Shown piece after piece: positions 37,105-49,282 of a stretch of DNA of 64,000 nt. The notes below the pieces were generated by a model, which was given only the letters and a program-made list of their open reading frames with translations, was not told where the DNA came from and did not search any database. This DNA is from Entonaema liquescens (lineage: Eukaryota > Ascomycota > Sordariomycetes > Xylariales > Xylariaceae), in assembly GCA_902805475.1 (NCBI GenBank), contig CADCSX010000011.1, positions 870,001 to 934,000 of the forward strand, given 5' to 3'. Made by a program: the position numbers and the translations under genes. The first letter of the stretch is position 1. Every line of letters begins with the position of its first letter.

Positions 37105-38009
37105 GGATAGATACTGGGAAGGGGAAAATAGGAGACGGGATATGGTAGTCCGAATGATTGTGCTGTCAAATTAAATACGAAGAGCAAATAAATAGAATTT
37201 CGGCCTAGGAATCGGAACTAGAGAGTCATATCGTGAATACAGGACGGACCTAGTATATATCTAGCGTATGGTGCTAGCTACCCAAGGTAAGTATGTTCAA
37301 GGATAGTTGACGCGAATGCGAAGGTTGCCAAGGGATCGTGATCCGGGGTCGGACGCGGCGGCCGAGCTGAGTAATACGGACGTCCCGACACGGATTAGTG
37401 TCGCTTTTTAAGAGCTGCACGTCTTATGTCAAGTCGAGTTAAAATTGAGAATATTGAAAACTACCTTACTGCCTGGCGCAACATCCAAGGTACAGGGCAA
37501 GAGGGGAGGTGAGAACTTAACCTGCCAAGTCTCGGGTTCAGGGGCGCAGTTCCTTGGAGTTGAATACTTTATGCGGGTAACTACCATCTTGAGCAGGACA
37601 GAGTTATGTTAATAACCTTATATGAACTACTTTTCGAGAAGAGATTAATGTATAGTTGTTTGCGATAGCCTTTTATATCCTTGCTCGGATGTGTATTCTG
37701 TTTGGTTATATTACGGGAATGAAATTGGCCTTTCAAGTGCAACTCTATAGTGAAACATAGTACCTATGTATAAGGTGGCAGTGCTGTTCGATCATCGGTC
37801 AACTCAACTGAGCGAGCGTCTATTCGTATTGACAGTATTCTAGGAAGTGCCTATCAGGGATGTCGACCAATTTGTTCTAGTTGCTAAGCCAAATCGTCGA
37901 ATGAGTACATAACCCCAGATGCCAATAGAATACCATGCAGAGAAAATAGGGGGGAGCTAGGCATAGGCACAGTTATATAATCCACAATCTTCCCCAGCTT
38001 TCATACTCC
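37105..38009. other. Intergenic, no gene seen
   Basis: Upstream of the PfpI-like gene and downstream of the lyase-like gene. AT-rich; no ORF of note. Confidence 0.55.
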
Positions 38010-38975
38010 TTATTTGCCGAAATAACTCTTGTCGACGTCTCCCTGACTCGTTCCAATCTGCACTTGGTAGACATAACTATCGACCTGAACATCCTGGCCG
38101 CCATATATGCCGAACTTGGGATCGCTCTCACCAGGATACATATTCCCAGTAAGCGTCTGGGACTTAGTGGTATCGAATGTCACTGGCTTGCCGTTAAACC
38201 AAAGTTTCACGTGGCCATCCTTCGCTTTGGCTTCGATCTCCAGACCGATTTTGTATACAGTACGCGGCTTGACGTCTTGCGACCACTGAACCTTGCGGCC
38301 ATGTTCTTTCCACACAGAAGTATGGGTGAGCTCTAACTTATTCTTTCGAAGCTCCAAGGCTAGAGGGATGTTGGCGCCTTTGTCGTGGTCATTGTTGGCC
38401 TTGTATTCTTTCCATTGGAATACGATCAGACCGTCGGGAAGTTCCTAAAACCTTTATTAACAGGGTTCGAGGGCTTAGGCTGGTATAATATCTAAACGCA
38501 AGTGTCGATACATAATATGTAAGATATAGAGAGAAGAGATAGAATAGTTGTACTGACCTCGAGCGCGAAGCTATAAGTAATGAAATACGTAGTCCCAGCT
38601 TTGGTCTGGCCCTTTAATGAATGGTACTCAGCCCTATTAGGATATCTATGTTAGTCTTAACCCTGCTCGTGCAGTGATTGTTGCTCTTTCCAACCTGCGA
38701 TAGCCAGCTTTGTGATGAAAATGTGCGGCCTTAGTCCCCTTCCAGTCCTTATCCAACTTAATGTATAAGTCTTTAGTGTTTTGCTTGGGCTTGTCCCCTT
38801 TGCCTTTCTCTAGGTTAAGACCGCCGAGCTTCTTAGGATCATCACCACGTGCAGCACTAAAATCGACGAGTGGTGCCCCGCGGGAAGTGAGGGTTGTCGG
38901 TACCGGTTCACTTTGAACCGGCTGGACAGGAAAGCCCAGTAGAACGAAACTGGTTAATAAATGAGTCAACAGCAT
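38010..38975 (-). CDS. Secreted polysaccharide lyase-like protein (glucuronan/heparin-lyase fold)
   Basis: Three exons (38975-38695, 38633-38558, 38444-38010) give 263 aa. The N-terminus MLLTHLLTSFVLLGFPVQPVQ is a signal peptide, so the protein is probably secreted. The mature part has a beta-jelly-roll pattern: KAAHFHHKAGYRRAEYHSLK, TYFITYSFALE, LIVFQWKEYKANNDHD, IPLALELRKNKLELTH, YKIGLEIEAKAKDGHVKLWF and ESDPKFGIYGG. The DPK[FW]GIYG block and the GxVKLWFNGKPV strand recall the family-20 polysaccharide lyases (glucuronan lyases) and the wider heparin-lyase-like superfamily. Substrate unproven; it could be a related alginate or glucuronan lyase. The first intron uses an unusual GTTGGA donor, which is the weakest point of the model, although frame and family order both support it. 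Confidence 0.68.
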
Positions 38976-39773
38976 ATCCGTTCTTGAGTGGATACTGTGA
39001 GTGATGTCTCCCTTAGTTTGGTTGATTACCTACTTTGATGTAAGTGAAGTGTGCGATATGGCATATATTTATACTACGTGGTTTCAGCTACAGCCATATC
39101 TCAGCTGCACTAATCATCCCCTTAACTGTAAATTGATCCCAGGGGCTGGTGATCTTATGAAGAAATCGTCTCCAATTGTCCCTCAGTGGCTGAATTTCAT
39201 ATGTAAAAGGGTACCGTTAGGACTTATTCACTAGTTAGTCAGGTTCTATGCTATTGCTTTCACGGTACATAAAATGGCATACTTCGCAGTATGTCTCTAT
39301 ATGCGGCTTAAGGGGTTAACAAATTGCAAGATAGGAAATGGTGGGTATGCTGACGATGAATGCAGGCTAACCCATCTTATTCTACAAGTTGCGATCAACC
39401 TCCCACATTATTGGCGATTTAGTGATTACGGCAGCTCAGCAGCAGGATCAACATAATTATATAATTCCTGTTCGGGTACTCGAACATGGGTAAAATAGGC
39501 ATTCGTTTGCCTATTTAACTAAGATGATAAATGTTTGAGATAGGTACCTATCCTAGCTATTTTACCCCCATCATATACCAAAGACCAAAACGAGATCTAT
39601 TCCTCGGTATTTCATATAATATTCTAGCCGGTATACTCAACAACACCTAATTGAACCATAAGTATTACGTTCAGTACTCTAGAATAATCCTCAGCATTGG
39701 GTGGGTGGGTTATTAGTCCCCCTTTCCCCCCCATACCCATCAAAAAGGGAAGAGAAAAAAAAAGAATTGAGAC
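38976..39773. other. Intergenic, no gene seen
   Basis: AT-rich; no motif seen. The poly-A run at 39755-39763, read on the minus strand, is the probable poly-T terminator of the tRNA gene. Confidence 0.55.
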
Positions 39774-39859
39774 CACCTGCACCGGGATTCGAACCCGGGT
39801 TCCCGGCTGTCTAACTGAAAAGTCGGAGGCCGATAAGTTAACCACTACTACATGCAGGC
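39774..39859 (-). tRNA. tRNA with 14-nt intron, probably tRNA-Arg (anticodon CCG)
   Basis: Minus strand. The acceptor stem GCCTGCA pairs with TGCAGGT, and the T arm CCGGG-TTCGAAT-CCCGG is perfect, with a B-box. The anticodon stem TCGGC/GCCGG closes a loop that becomes CTCCGAA after removal of a 14-nt intron (39809-39822) at the canonical position after residue 37, giving anticodon CCG (39824-39826). The D arm is weak (three pairs). A nine-base poly-T terminator follows (A run at 39755-39763). Mature length ~72 nt. Identity depends on this intron placement. Confidence 0.7.
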
Positions 39860-41420
39860 TGGCTATGGAAGGCATGATGGGAAGGTTATGTTTAACCCCT
39901 ACACCACCTAGCTTTTGACTTGCGATCTTGGTGGTTGACCTGCCGAAATTACCATCTATATGGCTCATGGTTTTCTGATTTATATTAGGGAGAAAACATG
40001 CCACATTCCGTCAATTCCTACCTCCGGAGAGGAAGGAACTCATGGGATAAGGCCGGAAGGGTCCGCATGATAGGTCCGCATGATCTGCTGTAGGGAAGTT
40101 GCAACGCATACTAGGGTGACTCAATGGGGAGGGGAGTATTAATAGGTAACAACTAGACAATTAAGCAGGGCCATGTATATATCATGGTGTGTAAATGGAA
40201 GCACAGACTTATTCATAAAATAAAAATAGCTCATGGAAGGTTCTATCTCAGGTACCTAGTTACAACAAGGGTTGTTGCTCCTACCTCACTTTGTGATTTC
40301 GTCTTAGGATTTTATGGGAGGGAAAGGACAGCTTAGATAGTACGAATATAAGAACATTTTAGCCGGTTCTCCATTAAATAATTTAACCTATGCACTTACC
40401 TAGACGTATCTGGTTACAAGCGTGTCGTATATTCTTAAACATAGGGGGAAAGAGGTAGCTTGGTGCTTGCAGGATTCTATCTACATGTACATGTAGTCTC
40501 ACGAATGCTAAACAATAATACTACCACTTAGGTAGGTACACGTAGGTGCATAATGAGAATTATCTTAAAGAAATACTTCACTTTACTCCCTTTAATGAAT
40601 TAGGTAACTTCTAGAAACGGAAAGGTGATGAATATAAGGAATGTTAAATTGGATTAATGATTTCCATGGTTTAATATCCCGGAACAGCACATTACCTCTA
40701 CGGATGTCGACATTTAGCTAAGCATTGCAAATTGCGCGCCAGGCAAGACAATAAGTGCACAGTGATTCTCCCAGTCAGCACAAATGCACAAATGCACAAA
40801 TGCACATATGCTTACTTCCGACTTCCAACTACATGTACTACAAATACTACAAATATACGTGCAAGGTATGCAAGGTAGGTACGCATAGGTCATGGTATGA
40901 TCGGCATTGCCATTTTAGGAAGAAATAACCCAGCTGGGCCAATAAGAAAGGTCGATACGACATCATAGTAAACCCTACCTAGAATAGGTAGGTATACTTC
41001 TAGGTATTATACTTCTAGGTATTATTGGGAGGGAGTTACCTACAACGAAAGAATATAGAAGGTAGGAACTTCATACAAGCCCTAAACACCAGGTCATAGG
41101 TAATTAATCACTACCTACTCATTATTTACTCTACTTCATGGCCACCTAAACCACAATCATTGGTCTAGCAAAGCTATACCGACAGAGAATATTTCTATAG
41201 CTATTATATATTACCCTTTCCACTCCCATTACCTAGAAATGTGCTATCAATTATTTCCTACCTCCCTATAAAAAGCGCTATTCGAATTGAGACTGGCTAA
41301 AAGGCGGCAACATATCAAAGGTGTTCCCTATTACGAAAACTCGGGTACATTCAGACAAGTCATTACCGGCGCAAATATCAAACACGTTACCGAAAAAGAG
41401 ATAAACCTCCTGCAAACACC
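39860..41420. other. Intergenic with short tandem repeats
   Basis: No gene seen. Holds a (GCACAAAT)3-4 repeat (40778-40809), a duplicated TATACTTCTAGGTATTA near 40993-41024, and a 12-bp doublet near 40062-40085. A TATAAAA sequence at 41269 lies ~150 bp upstream of the RBR gene start and may be its TATA element. Confidence 0.55.
40778..40809. repeat. Tandem repeat (GCACAAAT)3-4
   Basis: Three perfect 8-bp units followed by a variant GCACATAT. Confidence 0.8.
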
Positions 41421-42915
41421 ATGGACGAAGAACCCCAAAACAATTTCGTAGTGCCCCGGCGATAAGAAGGTGCGTAGTTTGCTTCGAAGCCGATTGTGAG
41501 CTACGACACTTTCCTTGCGGGTGCTTCTGGTGTCGGGACTGCTTAAAGCAAGGCATTCAACATAAGCTGCCCGAGAGACATATATGGCCCCCCAAATGCT
41601 GTGAGTTCGAATTCAGCGAGAAGGACGTCGAATGGACACAGTCGAGTGAACTCCTCGAAATGTTTCAAACAGCAAAGCGTGAGCACGAACAACCACGTCC
41701 TCTCTACTGCTCGGAGCCACGGTGTAGCGAAAACCTCAGCAGCCAGACCACGGGAAGTGGAAGCGATGTAGTTATATGCGATAAATGCAAATCCAAGACT
41801 TGCAAGAAATGCAAGCAGGGACATGATCCTACCGAGTCGGAGTGTAAAGAGTCGCCTATGGATTCTCAAGTGACCAATATTGCCCGGAGGGAAGGCTGGC
41901 AGACGTGTTCGCGGTGCAATCATCTTGTCTCGCGAGAGGGTGGATGCAGTCACATGAAGTGAGTTCTATCATCGCTTTATTGTGTTATATAAGTATATGC
42001 TTACTATATTTGTCCTGCCGCTTGTGAAGATGTCGTTGTGGTTACCAGTTCTGCTACAATTGTGGCGCGCCATGGAAGACCTGCGACTGTGGGATTGCAC
42101 AAGCTAATGTTCGTTACGAAATTGATCACGGGGATGGGAGGCCTCGGCTGATCCTTTCCCAGTTTCAAATAATCCAGTTTGCTGCACAACAAGTTCAGCG
42201 GGCCCGCCAGGCGCGACGGACGCGGGTACAACAAATACAACAGGAGCTTTTGAATGAGCAAGGAGTTCTGGAACAAGAGCAACGAACCCAACAGGAAAAC
42301 CAACGACCAGAGCAGCGGCATAGTCATGGACCACTAAATCCATTGCCAGGCCTTATCCGTCCGATTGCTACAAGACCTGGGCCGACTCAACACTCGCCAC
42401 AAAGGCAACATCCAGCACCTCTGATAGAGAATCCACTACGTTTACTCCCTCCTAACCGTGTCACCCCAACCTCTCATGAACCTGCTCCGAATCCATTAAC
42501 GCACCAGAACGTGGCGGATCAGAGGCGCAACTACCGGGCGCTCAGGTTCCTCTCATTTGAATTTTGGAATCTCGACTATCTTTCACGAGATCCAGGGGTG
42601 AACTATGAGGTCGATATAAGGCACCCCTCACGCCATCTACAAGATATAGCACCGAATCCATCCCAGACAAATCGCCCCTCAGCACAGCAGATAACAGAGG
42701 AACTGATGACGTTAAGACTCTCAACATTTGGTTCTGCGCCCGCTACGATGCGCAGAGGATCCTCTGCCGGTACCCTAGCAGCGACTCGGACCAGACCAGT
42801 TTCACCCAGGGTAGAATCAGAACCGGAGCCGCAAAATGAAGCACCACGGGATCCCAATCCTTCTACGCCGCCGTCTCAACTTTCGCCTCCCGTTCCTGAC
42901 ACACCTCCAACATAG
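41421..42915 (+). CDS. RBR (RING-IBR-RING) E3 ubiquitin ligase, frame shift near its start
   Basis: Two exons (41421-41958 and 42030-42915, 71-nt intron, GTGAGT donor). The first RING has C-V-V-C, then FPCGCFWCRDC and PPKCCEF. The IBR follows with CDKCKSKTCKKCKQGHD. The second RING, split by the intron, contains WQTCSRCNHLV, then REGGCSHMKCRCGYQFCYNCG, with the likely catalytic Cys in GGCSHM. A long Gln/Pro-rich, low-complexity tail includes a coiled Q-rich helix (QQIQQELLNEQGVLEQEQ). RBR enzymes transfer ubiquitin by a Cys intermediate; the target is unknown. The obvious ATG (41421, MDEEPQNNFVVP) is in another frame from RING1. They meet at the CCCC run 41454-41457, where one extra base would give a continuous frame of ~474 codons. 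An unseen 5' exon is the alternative. Confidence 0.78.
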
Positions 42916-43395
42916 CTCCCTCGATCCACATGATGGCAGTTCCGTAATCTTAAACATTTATTTGGCCTCTCTTTAAGTACGTACGTATGTACCTGTGTAT
43001 CCATTCTATCCCCAACTGCTGCGTAAGACCTAGATGTTGGGAAGAAGAGCTGACTATATTAATAGGTGTGGGACACGAACTAGCGATTGTCGTTTATTGG
43101 ACTAATGGAGTAAATATTTAGTTTAGTATGGGTACGCATTTTCAATCACAGGTGAATACAGGTCTTAGGAAAAGAGAAGCGAGATAGTATCCAAGTATAG
43201 CGTAGACTTGTAGACAGAGTCATTAATACAAGCACCCTTTTTTCTCAATTGCTAAAGATAATAGAAGTGACTAAGTGTTGAGAACAATGTTATCGCGGGA
43301 AGACTGAAACGTCCGCAAAGTGGTTCAAAAATATTTTTTTTTAAAAAAATACCAGAATTTGTGGTCAAAATTTAAAAATATAAAAAAGAATAATC
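42916..43395. other. Intergenic, no gene seen
   Basis: AT-rich 3' flank of the RBR gene. The T/A-rich run near 43331-43350 shows nothing more. Confidence 0.6.
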
Positions 43396-43467
43396 TAGCT
43401 TCACTCCGTTTCGATCGGAGGTCCTCCGGGTTATGAGCCCGGCGCGCTTCCACTGCGCCATGAAGCT
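43396..43467 (-). tRNA. Initiator tRNA-Met (CAT)
   Basis: Minus strand, 72 nt including the discriminator A, no intron. The acceptor stem AGCTTCA pairs with TGAAGCT. The D arm GGCGCAGTGGAAGCGCGCC and the anticodon arm CCGGGCTCATAACCCGG (CAT at 43433-43435) are clear. The T loop reads ATCGAAAC rather than TTCGA, and the GGG/CCC pairs flank the anticodon loop. Both marks identify the fungal initiator rather than the elongator. Confidence 0.96.
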
Positions 43468-44554
43468 TAGAAGTCGTATTATCCACAGAAATCCTTTGGA
43501 TTGATGGTTGAATGCATCCGTGTTAATTACGCCTTATACCTAGCGTATGGTTGGTACGCTTTGATGTCCTTACCCACTGCCACTGTTAGTTCGAATTTAT
43601 GTATTTTCACGTTATTATAAAATAATGAGACGAGTAATATTGCGTGCACGTGTGAATATAAAAGGCAGAAGTTGGGATTGTGTGTGGTATATCCTACTTA
43701 TGTATTATCAGACATGGATCCAAAGACGAGAAACCTACAACAACAAATTCAGGGCCCATTAGGACGTGCAGCTTAACGCCGCTCTGTTCTAAAGGACATA
43801 GTTTTTATATATATCGTGCTCTTCATTCTCTTGCTTCACCTTGGGGATAGTACGTACCTAGGCACATGTGAATCAAAGCTAAAAGAAAGCAGGGCATCAA
43901 GACACTAGCAACTTGATCATGATCATGATCATTAAAACCATCCGCTTATTATTACTCCGTAAAGTTACCTAGCCTACCTACTTAAGGTAGAGTAAAAACA
44001 TCGAAGAGCAAGCCAGCCCAAGCCACGTAAATTCCCCAACTAGGATTTATTATAATGTCGTATCTAGGGGATCCATCCATCCATCCATCCATCACATCGC
44101 CTCGCCTCTCTCGAACGTTAAAATCCTTTCTTTCCCTCCTCCACCTCGGGTCGGGAAATACGACAAGAAGAATAAAGTGTAAGTCCAAACGCGAAGACAA
44201 CAAACAGGCGCATGATACCCCCATTCCCCATAGATTTCCTTCCGACTCCGCCCGAAAAAAGGCAGGTAAAAAAAAAACGAACCTGCCCCCGTGCCTAACC
44301 CGTGTTAAATTATCCGTTTCGTCTACCCTGCTCCGCTGTATATTACGTGCGCGCAGGTGCTCTAGTCGTTACTCGAGCTGAGTCAAGCTCAAAGCATTCA
44401 AATAAAAAAGGGAGGAAGAAGAAAGAAGATAATAGTGTTTTGGTCATTACAACTCCGTTACTAGCATTAAACGTGTCCTCTTTACTATCTAACGTGGAAA
44501 AGAGGATGATGGTGGCTATGGCTATCGAAAAAGGAAGGTTACGTATGGGGATGA
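43468..44554. other. Intergenic, short repeats only
   Basis: Holds a (TGATCA)3 palindromic repeat (43914-43931) and an (ATCC)n repeat (44071-44093). No gene seen. Confidence 0.55.
44071..44093. repeat. Microsatellite (ATCC)n
   Basis: Nearly six tetranucleotide units within a non-coding region downstream of KOG1. Confidence 0.85.
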
Positions 44555-47500
44555 TTATAGCGAGTTGAGGAAGGCTTCCGGTTTCTCGCTGGCGCAGGTG
44601 AAGAGGTTGATGTGGTAATCGCCGCGAGCTGCGCAACCCAGGACCATGCGGTGCGGGTGGAAGGCCGTGGCGGAGATGGGCGCGCCGCGATTCTGCTGTA
44701 AGAAGCTTGAGTAAGGCTCCATGCGGGAGAGCTCGGTGCCGTCGAAGTTGAAAACCTTCACGGTATGGGCAGACGTTCCGCTGAAGCATTGTTAGTATAT
44801 CTGACAACTTGGTAATGGTTGGTTACTTACACAGAGAACACTGGTAAATGTTCGTGCGTGCTTGCTGTGCGGAGAGTATCGCGAGTTGCTTGGATAACGC
44901 GGAGTGGTGAGTCCATACGGATATCCCAAAGCTTTACTTTCCCGTTTCGGCTCGCGGAAAGCAACTCGCGCTGACCCCCGCGCTGCATATGTACGTCTCT
45001 AATCCACTGTCGGTCGGAATCGTCCTTCCATTTCTTTACCATTGATTCATGCGGTCGGAGTCGGGTATCAAATACTCTGACCGCACCATCCCCAAATCCG
45101 GCCACAAAGATGTTGCCAGTCATCTGGTCCGATGTTAATGAGGTAACGCAAGAACCTGAGCGTGCGGGTATATCCATAATGCATGTCTCATACGCGGCAG
45201 CCCAGAGCCGGATAACGCGAACGTCTCCTGCAACAAGCACATTACCCGTCACCTGTTGCCAGTCAAAGACCATACCAGAATTGACATTACTCGGGACCAT
45301 ATGAGTGAGTGCCCTCCAGGCCGATGCCAACTCGGTCTTTTTAGGGGTATCATAATTACGGTAGATCCGGAGCACGCCATCGGATGAGCCCGTCATTAAG
45401 AACGCCGTGTCGTCCTCGTTGATGAATGTCATATCGCTAATCTTGGAACCTTCCGGGTTTCCATTCGAGAAACGGTTCAGCCTGCTCTGCTTCTTCCAAT
45501 CCCAGATGTACACCGTATTTCCATCGTCGGCCACTGCGAGGTGGTCTTCGTATTGGTGGAATGTCATCTTTGCTGGCTGAGCGCCGTTGTTCATAATGCA
45601 GAGCTGGTTGTTCCACTTGTGGCTACCTGCATACTGCTTCTGCGGCTGAGTCTCACGGAGTATATTCTCGTTTCGCGATCTTCGCCACAAACGCTCATTG
45701 TACTCGGTGCTTCCCGGTTCCTCAGCCTCGCTAGGATGCATTTGCGGTTCGCGAAAGTACTCGATGGACCACTCCAAAAACGTGCTCGGGAGAGGTAGAG
45801 AAGGCGCTTCATCGAGGCGACGTTCTTTGAATTTCCTGATACAGGCTCATCAGCCACATTATAATGCGCCGATATACTAGCCTGATCAATCTGTTCGGGG
45901 AGTGTGGCCCAATCGCTGGTAGGTCGCTGCCTCTGGGAAGAGGTTCTTGTAAGCCCGGGAGAAGGTAGCGGCGTAGAGTTAAGCGATTTATCTTCTCCAG
46001 CCCACATACTAGGTAACTGAAATAGTAGACTCGCAGTCCGCTTCAAAAGGCCAGGCGAGGGCTCTGGGGGGATGATATCAGATGCGGATGCACCTATGCC
46101 GTTTCGCGACATGGAGGGTTGCTTCCTGTGACCGCGCGATCGTCGCGTTCGCTTTTGAATTTCATCCATCAGGTTCCGGGCTTGGGCGCCTGCTTTTGAT
46201 GCCACAAGAGCATTGTGGACGTAATCAACGATAATCGTCGCGTCTCGCTGAACTTCGGGATGAGGATCTACGTTTAAAATTAAGACATGTTTCCAACAAG
46301 CGGCGAATACAGTGTTGGATGATAACCCTTGGGCTGTAGCCTTGATTGTTCCATCCGGATTGCGATTTTCCGGACGAGCATAATGCATGCCCATTTTATG
46401 TTCCAGACCGTCGTCTGTTGGAGGGGAATGCAAATATTCCTTTTCTTCGACGAGCTGCTCATAGGCAGAAACAATAAACTTGTTTTCATAACGAAGGACG
46501 AAATGCGAAATGAAGACTAGTAGCTCCTTGCGGACGAGTGGGCTGCCATCACCAGCCATATCCAGAAGCGTCCAGGCTATTGACTCTTCAACCCTGGCTA
46601 CCTCGTCCGTAAGGTCCGGAATACCTAGGAACGTCGTCATAGCGTGGATGACCGCAGCTCGTACTTCGCAAGCCTGGTCTTTCGTCAAAGTGGAAAGCTT
46701 CAGGGGCGCATTCTCCCTAATGCCTCTCCATTTCGCCTCGGGAAGATCCTGCCAGAGTTGACTGATACAAAGACACGCCCACTGGCGTAATAATACATTC
46801 TCTTCATTTCGAAGATGCGCTAGGCAATACGTCATGATATTTGACGAATTGCATACAGACTGCCCAGGTCTATAGCCCTTACATAACATTGCGAGCACGA
46901 AGGCACACATTGCTTTGTGCTCATCGCTGTTAGCGACGGCAAGTGCCTCGGATGGATTTAGGATAGAGGCAAAATAATTGTAACCGCTGTCCTTGATTAA
47001 ATCAGGTTGACACGAGACATCCACGGCGAGGACTCGGGTCCAAATAAAAACCATTACAGGCTTTAGCTCAGCAGCGGCAGACTGCAGGAGCTTCAAAACG
47101 TAGGGGAAGATACCGATGCTGAGAGCTAAATGGACTGCCCAAGGACCTAGATCTAAGAACTTGCCCAGTAGGATAAGAGCACGTACTCGGTGCTGCTGAC
47201 TTAACAACACTTGGAGTACAACAGGGAGCTGCTCCGGAGGCTTTTTCTGCATGGCATCCCCGCGCGAGAGATAAACTTCAAAGGCGGTCAACTGCTCTGC
47301 GAAGAAAGTTGAGCTCTGATATTCGTATTCAATCCCTTCGCTCTCTTTTCGCTCCATCATAGGGAGCTGTGCTAGTGCTAAGTCGACAGCTAAATCCCAG
47401 CTTTCCCATAGGGGATGTTGATGAGTGTCGGGTAATTCTGGATATGATTGAGGATGGCACCCATATACCATCATTATCCTTTGAGCCAGGATGAAATTAC

Positions 47501-49282
47501 GGAAGAGAGCCGCGACCATGAGGTCTTGCCTGAAGAACTTACGGAATAACTGGCGAGGTAAGGAGGTCCATGCGATAGTATCAGTGATAGCTGTAAATAT
47601 CCAGTTAAGTTCTCCAAGTGGCGTTCTCCGTTCTTGTAATCTACCGGGCAGTTTCTTGGCCCGCTCTGGCGTAATACTCGTCTTAAGAGGATTTTGCAAG
47701 ACGAAAAACCATAATGCCATCTCTATGGGTGTTGTTAGACACGCAGTGAAGAGATCGGCGGGGAGACGTGGGTTGGTGGGAAGATTCTCCTTAACAGCGC
47801 AAGCTGCTAGATGAAGGTATGAACGATATTTTGTCTTCTCATAGTTAGGGTCAGCGGCTGCAGCGGCTTCCTCCTCCTCTTCGTGTTTCTCTACGAAACG
47901 GTGATAATTGTTCAGGATATTACCGGCCTCGGAACAATCCCAGACGAAGATAGTCGGGGCTTGAAGCCAATGCTGGAGATCATATAACGAAATAGGGATG
48001 TACTGAGTGAAGGTTTTATTAAAAACCCAAATTTCTCCTGATGCCGTTGGCTTGGGAACGCCGTGGCCGTTATAATGAAGTAGAACACGTTCATCCTTGG
48101 CGTTCCTCCGTAACGACTGACAAAACCTCTTCGTTTCTTCGACCGATGGATCTAGGTATTGCTTATACCTTGTTCGCAATGAGATATTTTCGTATTGCGC
48201 TTGTAGGGATTTCCCGATTGCCTCCAAGGCTTTCGCAGCCGGAGGTACAAATGGATCTTGCCACGCCTCAAGTTTAGCTCCTGGGTTTGTCTTTAACTGA
48301 TCAGGGGGCTCGACACCGATATTAAGGCATACAGCCAGAGCAGCCGAGACAGTTTTTAATCGGTCTCGCATACGCCAATCCTCAATCGCATAATTAGGCG
48401 TATCTGGCTGGCCAGTGGTCTCGTGTCGCTTATCCGTAAAGTACATATACCAGTTCTGTATTTAGAAGTTAGGCCAACTAATACCACAAGAAGTAGCTTC
48501 CATATATGGAGAGGTCAATAATCCTGGGTGTACAACGGCAGAATGGACATAGCCATGCCGGCAAAGTGTAAAAACAGCGCAATAGACATGAAAGCAATGT
48601 TTGCTCGTCACTAAACTGCTGTCTGGAGACGGCGCATCGCGAGATTTCACGCGATAAGGTGACATGGGTAGGGATTATGAAGCAAATTTGGACTCACATT
48701 TGCTAGTTGGGAAATGATGTCTTCGGATTGGTAATGGTCTTCAAAACCATGCCTAGCCCCCCATTCATAAATCTCCTCATCCGCCTGGTCTGTATCCTCA
48801 CGTCTTACTATGTGTTCACTCTTCGATCGCAGTAGCGGCGGCTTGGTGACTGTTCTTCTAGGTTGGTTGTGATCCGAGTCATCACGGGAGCTGGCGGGTG
48901 TAGGTTCAGCCTTATTCCCCGGAGCAGTCAATGGACGTCGACCAAAATCTGTGGGTTCTCTTTCGTCTGTTGCTGTTCGCGGACGTCCCTTTGGCAATTC
49001 GGGAGGTCGTACGGCATATGTTGGGCCATCCGAGCCCAGTCTTGAAGGCATGTCGGCTGAAGTACCATTAACTGCGGGTACGTCAGTTATTAGGCTTAGC
49101 TGTTGATGGTCGCGCAGCGGCGTAGGCGTAGGGTTGTTTTCGGCGGTCAGGGTATTGGGGCGGAAGTGCGACGGCGAAATAGTCTTGGATGTAGAAGATG
49201 CGGAAGATGCGGTAGGCATGTGGTGGCTTGGGTGCTGCCCAGATGTGTACGGCCTACGAGGAGAGAATGTGACGGCGGTCAT
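44555..49282 (-). CDS. KOG1: TORC1 subunit KOG1/Raptor (Mip1)
   Basis: Scaffold subunit of TOR complex 1 that recruits substrates; it acts at the vacuole/lysosome membrane. Exons 49282-48698, 48455-45878, 45824-44831 and 44780-44555 fit in frame to ~1460 aa, the expected size. Residues 1-195 are a Ser/Pro-rich leader. The Raptor N-terminal caspase-like domain follows, with LLHYNGHGVPKPTASGEIW and IFVWDCSEAGNILNNYHRF. Then come HEAT-like helices (LRNEENVLLRQWACLCISQL, VRAAVIHAMTTFLGIPDLTD). The C-terminus is a WD40 propeller (NTVYIWDW, DGVLRIYRNYDT, VRVIRLWA, DGAVRVFDTRL, NGKVKLWDIRMD, HTVKVFNFDG). The 53-nt third-exon junction intron (45825-45877, GTATAT donor, AAAG acceptor) is the only doubtful point. 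Without it the frame shifts by one base. The CTAAC-branched 50-nt last intron is solid. Confidence 0.95.
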
